Source of the DNA: Avena insularis
Lineage: Eukaryota > Streptophyta > Magnoliopsida > Poales > Poaceae
Length of the DNA: 64,000 nt
Direction of reading: 5' to 3'
NCBI GenBank assembly: GCA_023614405.1
Contig: CM042694.1
Span: forward strand, 131,383,711-131,447,710
Below the pieces are notes generated by a model, which did no database searches, was not told the DNA's origin, and worked only from the letters and a program-made list of their open reading frames with translations. Made by a program: the position numbers and the translations under genes. Positions 55,441 to 64,000 of the stretch are shown here, in pieces. Within the stretch, counting starts at the first letter, position 1, and each line of letters opens with the position of its first letter.

Positions 55441-56164
55441 TACCCACATAGGCCAAAAGCCTAAGCTTGGGGGGAGGTACGCCGGCATCGCACTCATCTT
55501 TATATCATGTTGCGTCGGTACTTTGTATATTCATGTTTCGTTCTCTTTTTTAGTTTTTGTCCTTTCTTTGCTTTCGCTTTCTAAAAACACAAAAAGACCA
55601 AAAATATTTCTGTTGTTTCTCTTTGGTTTATTTCTTCTTCTTTTTGCCTTGGTTTGCTTTTCCTTTTTTTTGCTTTGTTTGAACTATTCAAAAAACCCAA
55701 AAAGATTTTGCTTTGCTTGTTTTTCCTTCTTGGTTCTTGTTTAAAAAAATCGAAAACACCAAAAATATTTGTTGTTCTTCTTTGGCTTTGTGAGTTTGTT
55801 GCAGGGTTCAGCAGTCCTTAGTGGATATTGGTTTCATATTATTATTCAAGCCACACAAGTGAAGAGCAATAATGAGGATTAATGACAACTTGAGGTGTGG
55901 TAAGAGGCTGGTAACGAACTCTATTTGTTTTCATTTTTTTACATATACTCATCATTGTGGGCATGCTTAGTCTATTCGTATAGGGTGTATGTTATTTATG
56001 GATGCTTAGTAGTTCTTGCTTTCATATGATTAGTTCCAGCTTGCTAATAGTTTATAGCTTGTCTTATGAATGTTTGCTTGCATTACTCTATTCATAACTT
56101 GGTATGACACCATGGTATCCTCCTCTGAATGTTTTATTTGAATTGACTTGGCACATGCTCACGC
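55441..56164 (+). other. Non-coding interior of element E after the ATHILA-type ORF
   Basis: It begins with AAGCCTAAGCTTGGGGGGAG and continues with a T-rich, C-rich stretch (55540-55800) interrupted by A-runs. No gene is seen. It ends at the target site of solo LTR G. Confidence 0.55.
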
Positions 56165-56169
56165 ATGCA

Positions 56170-57573
56170 TGATGTCTATGCACTTCTATTCTTGTAGACA
56201 GTTGTTGGGCCTCCAAGTGCAGAGGTTTGTAGAACAGCAGCAAGTTTTCCCTTAAGTGGATCACCCAAGGTTTATCGAACTCAGGGAGGAAGTGGTCAAA
56301 GGTATTCCCTCTCAAGCAACCCTGCAATCAAGATATAAGAAGTCTCTTGTATCCCCAACACACCAAATACACTTATCAGGTGTATAGGTGCACTAGTTCG
56401 GCGAAGAAATAGTGAAATACAAGTGGTATGGATAATTATAAGTGGTAACGGTGATAGAAAATAACTTGATGGCGTGGAAAAGACTAAAGGCAAACTGAAA
56501 TAAAGATGGAAGCAAGCAAACATGTAACAGATCTAGTAGCAAACGGTGTTTCAATGCTTAGAAACAAGGCCTAGGGATCATACTTTCACTAGTGAACACT
56601 CTCATATAAATATATCATCTTCATGATACTACGCTGAACTACTCTCCGGTTGGACACTCTAATCCATGGTAGGACTATAACAACACACCTCAAAGTTCAT
56701 CTTTCCCATCTAGAAAACCCCACACTGTCACCTTGAGTACTAGATGAGTTCAACAAACACCACAATTTCATAGAAAGATCCAACTCCAAATATAACTCAT
56801 AACAAGTATTTGTAATCTCTAGCCTAAGTGCCACCATGGTGTGCACGCTGTCACTTTCACACACATGGGGAGAGCAGAGATCTATTAAAGCACTTGAGTA
56901 GCAAGGTAGATCTACTTGATTACAAAGCTCATGATCATAATATGATCATGCATAGAGAGAGAGATGGACACATAGCTACCGGTAGAACCCTTAGCCTCGA
57001 GAGAGAACTACTCCCTCCTCATCATGGGAATCAGCAATGGTGATGGAGATGGCGGTGGAGATCGATGGAGATGGCTCCGGGGGCACTTCTCGTCCGAGGT
57101 GCCGAACAAAGACTTCTGTCCCCCAATCTCCTTCGGTGGCGGTGCTCTTGGAACTTTTCGTGGCTGGAGGCTTGAGAATTTAGGGTTTTGGTATCGGGAG
57201 GATCTTATAGGCGAAGGAGGCAAGGTCGGTGGAGTGCCAGGGGGCCCACACCATGCCCTGGCGCGGCCTAGGTGGACCTGCGCCATGGGGTGGTGTGGCC
57301 ACCCTATGGCCCCTCTCCGACTCTCCTTCTGGCTCCGTGAGTCTTCCGGGAAAATAGTAACTTTGGCTTTTGTCCCGTCCAATTCCGAGAATATTCATTT
57401 TCTGACTTCCTGGAACCAAAACAGCGAGAAAAGCAGGCAACCTTGTGGCATCTTGTTAATAGGTTAGTCCAAGAAATCATATGAAAAGTACTCCAAAGTT
57501 GGAACAAAACACAAGAAGTAGATAAAACCAAGCATGGAGCATCAAAAATTATAGATACATTTGCAATGTATCA
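56170..57573 (-). mobile_element. Solo LTR G, F-type, reverse orientation
   Basis: This 1404-bp segment read on the minus strand begins TGATACATTGCAAATGTATC and ends GTAGACATCA, like the LTR of element F. It is flanked by a perfect target duplication ATGCA (56165-56169 and 57574-57578). No internal sequence is attached, so a full element was lost by recombination between its LTRs. A TATA-like box (TATAAGATCC on the minus strand) is at 57199-57208. Confidence 0.9.
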
Positions 57574-57578
57574 ATGCA

Positions 57579-59153
57579 TATGACTGAAATAATCGGTTAA
57601 GCCTCGATGAATTATTTTGCCTTGAGGATCTTGAATCACTTTCATGCCATGATTAGTCCTGTTTTGTTGCAAGCATGATTATGACAGCTATTGCTCTCTC
57701 GTTTGTCGCTCCCTTACTATTGCTAGCCTTCACTTTCACTGAGTATGTTTTACTCATGTTTCCAACTCCCTCAAACCAAATATTGTCAAAGTGTCCACCA
57801 TACCTACCTATTAGCATCATTTGCTACCTCCATGCATATTCAATATGCCTTAATTTCTTCTGAATAAAATGTTTGCTTGCTATGAGAAAGTTAGTTAGTA
57901 AAGCTCTCATGAACTTGATGGCACACTTTATTTTCTGAACTTAATAAACCTGAACCATTGTGACTGTCCATAAAAGTTATATGCTTGCAAATTATAGGCC
58001 GGGGATTAGCAGAACCATGCTGTCACGGGGAACGCTTTCGACACTTGTAAATATATACCCAGTTGATACCATGCTCTTTTGTTTGCGGATGTCGTCGGTG
58101 TGAAATAAAAGGGGAGCTTGTAAGTCCATGGAGTTATGTATGTGTGTTAGAGAAACGCCTGGGCCGCCGGTCTAATCCATGCCGTCATGGTGGAAACCTG
58201 CAGCGTAACCATAATGATATCTATGAAGCATTCTTCTTATAAAAGAGAGAGAGAGAGAGAGCTATTGAGAAAAAGAAAAAAAAGAGGTATATGAAAAGAG
58301 GAAAGAGAGAAAAAGCACCATTTTCCATGGTAAATAAGAAGATTGCTGAGATACTCATTGTCTGCTTGCCATGTCATTTTGATATGGGGATTCTTCCGTA
58401 TCATCGGGCAAGGGGTACCCCGTTGGCGGTTCTCTATGATAGGCACGTATTTACGATGACAAGAACTTACTGGTAACTAAAGTTGAGTAGCATGAGGAGC
58501 GACCCTCGTACTCAAGGGACATGGGATTTCCAGTTTATAGTCTGTCAAGCATATAACTGAGATTGGACCTCACTTTCACCTTAACCATATTAAAGATGCT
58601 TATGATAGGGTCAATGAGAGCTCAAAACTAATGAGTATCATACTTTCAGCATTTGGAAGCCTTTCAAAGTATTTAAAACCTTTTCATTTCCTTGTTGAGT
58701 CTCCACTTATTCTATGAGCACTTTCTTGAGAGCACAGTTGTCATTCTTTGTGCTTGTCTCATTACTTGATTATTTGTGTTATGACTTTGATGCTTGTATC
58801 TTTGACATCTTTACTTCTAGTCTTCACCTGAACTTCAGAGGTGCTTTGGCATTCATAATCAAAGGCAAGCGAGATACCACTCTATCATACCTTGTTATGA
58901 GCATTGTAATGTTGCTTATATTTATACTTCATGCTACTTATTATTTTTAAGTTGGAACCTCTTCATAGCCTGCAATGCCTATTAAATAAACTTAGTTGCA
59001 TACTCTTTATTATGAATTGTCTAAGTAGTTGATCACATGCTGAGAATATATACATCATATGAAGCAAATGTGTTCGTGAAAGTTCCTTTTATCGCACTCA
59101 GTTTTCAACTGAATTGCTTGAGGACAAAGCAATAAGCTAAGCTTGGAGGGAGT
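57579..59153 (+). other. Non-coding 3' interior of element E
   Basis: It parallels 47700-48950 of element F (CATGCTGTCACGGGGAACGC, GAGAAACGCCTGGGCCGCC, GGCAAGGGGTACCCCGTTGG). It contains a GAGAGAGAGAGAGAG run near 58245. It ends with a polypurine-like AAGCTTGGAGGGAGT just before the 3' LTR. No ORF looks coding. Confidence 0.6.
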
Positions 59154-60533
59154 TGATACGTCCAAAACGTATCTCCTTTCCTGAACACTTTTGCTATTGT
59201 TTCTCCTCTAAACTTGTGTGATTTGGATACAACTAACATGGACTGACGCTGTTTTCAGCAGAATTGCCTTGGTGTCTAGTTTTTGTGCAGAAAATCAACT
59301 ATCAGGAAAAATCCCGGAAAATATGCCAAAAATCCTATTTCACCAGAAGACTCCGTAGCGAATCACGAGGCGGAGGAGGGCTGGGCCTAGCCACACCACC
59401 TGGCCGCTGCTGGCAACCAGCCGCGCCCGGTGGTCTGGCCGCCCTAGACACCCCCTCGGTCTCCCTCTTCGCCTATAATAAGCCTTCTGACCTAAAAACT
59501 CTAGGGGGGTCGACGTTTTTCCAGAAGGATTCCCGCTCTACCGCCACCACCAGATTCCACGAAACAGCACTAGAAAGTCTGTTCTGGCACCCTGCCGGAA
59601 CGAGGAATTGGAGGAGATCACCGCCATCATCATCACCATCGCTTCTCCATCGACCATCCATGTTCCCCCATCTACGAGTGAGTAATCCCCTGCTGTAGGC
59701 TATGAGGATGGTAGGGATTTGATGAGATTGTTCATGTAATGGCATCAGATTGTTAGGGCATGGTGCCTAGTATCTTCTATTAGTGCTTTATGACTTTGTT
59801 GCGACTTGTTATGCTTAATGCTTGTCACTAGGGCCTGAGTGCCATGATTTCAGATCTGAACATGTTATTGATTCATTATGATAGTATTGTTTATGGTCTT
59901 ATCTGCAAGTTGTATACACACGTTGTTGTCCGGAACCAATGGCCCGGCGTGTAAATCGGGATAACCGGAGGGAATGGCTTTGATGTGAGGATCACATGTG
60001 TTTACGGAGTGTTAATGCTTTGCTCCGGTGCTCTATTAAAAGGAGCACCTTAATTGCCAGTAGTTCCCTTGAGGCCCCGCTGTAAACGGGCTGATAGAAC
60101 AAAAGATGTTGTGCAAGTTCTCATTGCGAGCACGTATGACTATATATGGAACACATGCCTAGGATTATCTAGTACTTGGATGCTTTATCTTATTTATCTG
60201 CAATTGCCCTATGTTCGGATTGCTATGTGAATTGTCGTGTCCATGCAACGCCTGTCCATCCATCCCTATGCCTACCACGCTCGAATCCCACTATTTGCTG
60301 CAATTGTTACTGCTGTCTTTATTTTACTACTGCTGTTACTTTACTATTCCTACTACAAAACTGTTGCTACTAATAAACTGATGTGAGCAAGATTGTTTCC
60401 AGGTGCAGCTGAATTGACAACTCAGTTGTTAAGGCTTATAAATATTCTTTGCCTCCCCTTGTGTCGAATCAATAAATTGGGTTTCACTTCCCTCGAAAAT
60501 ACTGCGATACACTCCTATACTTATGGGTCATCG
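59154..60533 (+). repeat. 3' LTR of element E
   Basis: This LTR is 1380 bp, begins TGATACGTCCAAAACGTATC and ends GGGTCATCG, where the family consensus would be TCATCA. The TATA-like box is at 59474-59482. It is uninterrupted and shows the empty site of element F near 60085 (GGGCTGATAG). Confidence 0.88.
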
Positions 60534-62558
60534 CTAAGCATGGCTAAGCACAACAGATATAAATAGTATTAGTGAAGCTCATAAGCCAAACCCTAGTTAT
60601 GCTAGGAGCAGTGGATCATGGAATATAATCTATAAATGAAACCTGCATTAGATAGGATAACTATATCTATTGGTAAAAGACTTTAGAATCGTATGCACAT
60701 GGCAAGAATGAAATACTTTGAAATCATAGGATTATATCATGTGTGGGGATATGCTTGCCTTTGCCTATTGATACCCAACTATAGATCTTCGGAAGCCTTG
60801 TGCTTGACTTGATTATAGTTGGTCAAGTATTGTTCATCGATCTTCGATGGTGTTGATCTTGGTCTTCGATCTTGGACTCGATCTCGTTGCTCACATCAAC
60901 TCTGAGGTCTACCGGTAAGAAGCGGAAACACCGGAAAGGAAAGCAACAATCAACACATGGCATCGATGCAATGCGCAAGCAAGAATGATGATATGACAAG
61001 TTAAAGTGTATTGAAATGAAACCCTAAGGCATGCTTTGCCATTACAAACAGGGTCCGAGGGGTGCAAACCCTAGAACAGGGCGAACCTCGAATCACCTAC
61101 GGGGTTTATTTGTTCTTCTAATTAAACTTGCTATTGAAGTTGTATAACAATGCATGATTACGAGTCTATTGGGTAGATCGCATCATTCTGAACATTTTCA
61201 TATAGTATACATATTTTTCTGACTTAGAATAAATTAGTTATGCTTTTTTCCCATTTAAAATTCATTTTAAATTATTTTTAAAACAATTTAACATTTTTTG
61301 AAATATTTAAATTATTTTACATCTGGCCCCACATGTCATATATTATTCATTTCAGAAAACAATTATGGAAATGATTAAATATCTAACATTAGGGACCCTG
61401 TTAGCATTTCCACTTATTAAAATAATTACAGAAATGATTAAACAAAAGAAAAGGGATTAATGATGCATGACGTATTGTTGATGTCATCAATGGGGAGGCT
61501 CCCAGGTCGTCGATCGATCCGTCGAATGGGAGCGCGCGGGGATGTGCCGATGGGTGCATTGGATGCGGACTAGTGATGGGAGCACTTTGGTGGCGGCGTC
61601 GCCCGGAATAGGTCGCCGGAGGGCAGCCGACTGTTGCGACGGTGGCCTCGGATGGACGGCGGGAGCGAGCTATAGAGGAGGAGGGAGGCGATTGGGAGGT
61701 GCTGGAGCACCACCGGCTCACCAGAATGCCGATGAAGGGCTCGCAGGGGCACGTGGAGGCCGTAATCGGTGGTACGCACGACGACCGGAGCTCGGGAGGG
61801 AGCTGTCGATTGCGGCGCCTGGGGCTTCTCCGGCTCGCGTGCTTGGACAAGGTGAACAAGGGCGACACGGCGGTCACGACAGTGGCCTCAAAACGGCGAG
61901 GGGTGGTCAGGAATAGCGGGGCGCCGGTGATGTCTGGGGCTAGGGTTCGGCCATGAGGAGGAACGAGAGAGGGAGAGGAAGAGGGGAAGTAGTACACGAC
62001 AGGGTTGTCTGTGGCGGCTCATGGAGTCTTGTAGACGGCCGGGGACGGCGGTGTGCATCGCATCGCACGGGAGCGCATCGGGTGGTCGTCGGCTGGACAG
62101 CGAGTTGCTTCCTCCGTCGCGGAGGAAGACGACGAGGAACAGATGGGTGAACCGGTATTGGGCCATGGGTGGGCTGGCTTCGGCCGGCTGCGGGCTGCAG
62201 AAAAGGTTGCGGGTGGGCGGCAGAGAGAGAGGAGAGGAGGTGGCTGGGGCCCTATTTTTTCTGTTTAAAACCTTTTTCTATTTCTGTTTTCTATTTTCTC
62301 TTTGTATTTTCAATTTCAAAACTATTTTGAAGATTTCCAAATTACCAGAAGTTTTATAAACACTTTAAATTACCACAGAGCCCTTATAGTCCATTTGGGC
62401 TCCTTTTCTTTTTATGATTTTCAAAATTCAAAACCATTTGAATGTTTTTCAGTGAGAGGGGAAAATTAGGGTTTTAGGGCTTTGTTTTCTTCCATGCTCA
62501 TGCTATGCACAAATCAAACCCTAATTAGTATTAATAGAACTAGGGGTGTTACAACACT

Positions 62559-62940
62559 CAAACAAACACCGATGACAATGGTTCAAGAACAATGAACCAA
62601 GATCAAACCAGGAAATGATGAACATGTCCAGTTATCTTTCCATTTCACATCCAAGAAAATAAATAACACTCTTGTGCCACGAGGCAGCAAGCCAATGATT
62701 GATCCAAAAAAAATGCCTGAGGTGCGCCTTCAAAGGCCGCTGATTGCTAACAATTAACTGTGTCAGATGGGAGGAAGGGGGTTTGTTTGTTTGTACACAG
62801 ATGGTTACATCATTTATGTATATCACATACACCTCTACATTTGGCTCCAGATTCTACTCATCATATATTTACATTACAAAAGCATCTCTCTTCCTTCGCT
62901 CGCCGCAGAACAAGACCGTCTTAAAAACAGTCTCCGGCTC
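62559..62940 (-). other. Downstream flank and probable 3' UTR of the coiled-coil gene
   Basis: This stretch lies between solo LTR D and the stop codon of the coiled-coil gene. It is AT-rich and has no ORF that looks coding. The polyadenylation site could not be placed. The D insertion therefore lies within 400 bp of the gene's coding end. Confidence 0.5.
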
Positions 62941-63722
62941 TTACTGTTTCCTGGGCGACCGGGTCTTCAGGGTCATCGCGAGCTTCTGCCTCTCGCCTTC
63001 CACCTCGGCCAACTGCAGGCTGAGCTCCGAGTACCTGCCCTGCATGTCTTGCAGCTCGCTCTCGACGGCCGCCTGCTTTCTCTTCAGCTCGATCGTATCC
63101 TGTATCAGCTCATTGATGTCCCTGAAGCTCTGGAAGACCGCCGATTCGTCGTTGTTGTGTTGCTTCAAGAACGAGCTGGAGAGGAGAATGTTCAAGAGAC
63201 GACCGTTTAGTTAAATAGAGATGGATCAGCTGATAATAACAGGGAGGCTGCATGAGTAACTAGATACCTCTGGAAAAGGATGTCTGTCTTCTTCTTTGCT
63301 TGCAGCGCTTCCGCCAGCTCAAGCTCCAAAGCAAGTACTCTTTCCAAGGCATTTCCAGAACCAGGAAGCTCTTGAAATGAAGGAAAAATGCTCCGCAAAT
63401 GTTCATTTGCCTAAAAACAGTGACACATGTAACAACAAAAATGAGCACAAAGTATATGGATTGTAGGTTCACGTTGAACGACAGAGTTAGGTGCATATGG
63501 GTGTTGGAAGCAGAACTCTTCCATTATCTCATGCTAAGTGGCAACAAAAATGTAGAAGGGTGATAATTGAACAGACATACCATATCAAGCTGTGATAATG
63601 CCCTTCCCAAACCACTCAGCGATGGATCAATAAGATTAATATCAAGGGGAACAAGAGGGGACGAATTCTCACTTTTAAGTCTTTCCAGCTGCATATGCAA
63701 AATAATTTCCAGCGAATCAGCC
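62941..63722 (-). CDS. Long coiled-coil protein, last three exons (partial gene)
   Basis: Exons on the minus strand are 63722-63581 (142 nt), 63410-63268 (143 nt) and 63175-62941 (235 nt with TAA). All junctions are GT/AG and the phases agree. The peptide contains HMQLERLKSENSSPLVP, then FPSFQELPGSGNALERVLAL, then FQSFRDINELIQDTIELKRK and ends with RYSELSLQLAEVEGERQKLA plus a basic tail. The Glu, Leu, Lys and Gln content with heptads indicates coiled coil. From memory this C-terminal pattern belongs to plant myosin-heavy-chain-like or NT-C2 domain coiled-coil proteins (Arabidopsis AT1G22060-like), whose cellular role is not firmly known. Upstream exons lie beyond the right edge. The visible part is intact. 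Confidence 0.82.
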
Positions 63723-64000
63723 CTGATACACATCATGCCAAGTACTATGAAGTAATTACAGATTCATACGAACCAACCATAAGTTGGTTGAATTACCATA
63801 TTTCATCACAATTAAACTTTGGAAATTGGCTAACTAGCATCCTTTAGTTTTCCCTTCTTTTTGTATTTTTTCCCATTGCTGCTCCTTTTGTACATATTGT
63901 AATTAATTTTGCATATAAAACATAACAAAAACTGCAGCAGGAAATTTTGCTGCCGTTTCCTATCACAAAATATATTTTAGTCATAGATCTTCCTTACTTT
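63723..64000 (-). other. Intron of the coiled-coil gene reaching the window edge
   Basis: AT-rich sequence upstream of the exon that starts at 63722 after an AG acceptor. No further exon is recognised before the edge. Confidence 0.55.

Larger units (their letters stand above)
43190..60533 (+). mobile_element. Element E, Athila-like Gypsy retrotransposon, non-autonomous
   Basis: LTRs of about 1.38 kb begin TGATACGTCCAAAACGTATC and end GGGTCATCA (TCG in the 3' copy). The flanks CTCAG (43185-43189) and CTAAG (60534-60538) look like a target duplication with one mismatch. The interior has a primer binding site of the TGGCGCCGTTGCCGGGGA type, gag, an aspartic protease and a separate ATHILA-type ORF. 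Reverse transcriptase, RNase H and integrase are absent. Element F is inserted in the 5' LTR and solo LTR G in the interior. Confidence 0.85.
41848..62553 (-). mobile_element. Solo LTR D, about 3.36 kb, interrupted by element E
   Basis: The ends are TGTGACACCCCCGG at 41848 and TAGGGGTGTTACA at 62553, with a perfect target duplication ACACT (41843-41847 and 62554-62558). Its own sequence is 41848-43189 plus 60539-62553. No primer binding site, coding domain or second LTR is seen, so it reads as one long LTR. Orientation is most likely minus, where it would start TGTAACACCCC and end GGGGGTGTCACA, a form common in Triticeae Gypsy LTRs. A CpG-rich part lies at about 61480-62230. Open frames there look like composition effects. 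Confidence 0.7.

Noticed and set aside
55196..55744. 182-codon frame after the ATHILA-type ORF ending in a hydrophobic, Phe/Leu-rich stretch
   Set aside because: The first part overlaps the ATHILA-type ORF in another frame and the hydrophobic end is translated T-rich non-coding sequence. It is not a credible membrane anchor.
61401..61997. 198-codon frame on the minus strand and overlapping plus-strand frames in solo LTR D
   Set aside because: All frames in this CpG-rich block are open to a similar extent, so openness is a composition effect. No domain is seen.
62744..63214. Plus-strand frames of 147-156 codons over the last exon of the coiled-coil gene
   Set aside because: They are antisense shadows of the minus-strand exon 62941-63175, which has matching splice sites and coiled-coil sequence.
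1..64000. tRNA, rRNA and CRISPR arrays
   Set aside because: No cloverleaf-like tRNA sequence, rRNA segment or regularly spaced repeat array was recognised on reading. A covariance-model scan was not possible here.

Overview
This is a plant nuclear window with the look of a Triticeae grass chromosome (wheat, barley, rye or Aegilops). Only three short patches are ordinary host genes. Most of the rest is nested, Triticeae-style LTR retrotransposons with 1.2-2 kb LTRs that start TGTTGGAGATATGCCC, TGAAGGAGATATG or TGATACGTC. The family names (WIS/Angela-like, SIRE/Maximus-like, Athila-like) come from motif recognition, not from a database search.

Host genes. The left edge holds the 5' end of eIF3f (minus strand, exons 1-2). 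A complete small LYR-motif gene lies at 16.2-18.4 kb (minus strand, four coding exons of 45-98 nt, 89 codons, plus a non-coding first exon). Its exons are too short to stand out as open reading frames; I found them by reading splice sites. The right edge (62.9-63.7 kb, minus strand) holds the last three exons of a long coiled-coil protein. A broken GH17 beta-1,3-glucanase gene with X8 and GPI-signal remnants is split in two by a Copia element (3.9-4.36 kb and 13.1-13.8 kb). A diverged duplicated block lies at about 0.84-2.8 kb and 15.2-16.0 kb.

Transposon layout, left to right. Solo SIRE-type LTR H (981-2242). A Helitron 3' end at 2999. Copia element A (4363-13097), with near-identical LTRs but a dead interior. 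A Stowaway MITE (15264-15345). A Tourist-like MITE (18408-20973) interrupted by a Helitron (18697-20891). A LINE-type RNase H remnant (21385-21539). Copia element B (21651-41570, TSD GTGGT), also with a non-coding interior, interrupted by C. SIRE/Maximus-like Copia element C (24700-36475, TSD CAGAG), nearly intact, with gag, pol and a third ORF. A very long solo LTR D (41848-62553, TSD ACACT) is interrupted by Athila-like element E (43190-60533). E is interrupted by non-autonomous element F (44138-50276, TSD GCTGG) and by a reversed F-type solo LTR G (56170-57573, TSD ATGCA).

Most interesting points. (1) In C, a 13-bp palindrome of the type CCGGATAATCCGG recurs about 22 times, in both LTRs, in the pol linker, in front of the third ORF and inside that ORF's predicted intron. 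(2) The third ORF of C has a GC-rich leader, a start codon and a predicted 348-bp intron whose removal keeps the reading frame. (3) In E, a block resembling the family's own LTR U3 lies directly in front of the ATHILA-type ORF. Points 1-3 together suggest that the 3' ORFs of these elements may have their own promoter modules. (4) Element F carries an acidic repeat ORF of unknown function and a duplicated primer binding site. (5) Differences between LTR copies are mostly small indels in GC-rich tracts, which may be assembly error and would distort age estimates.
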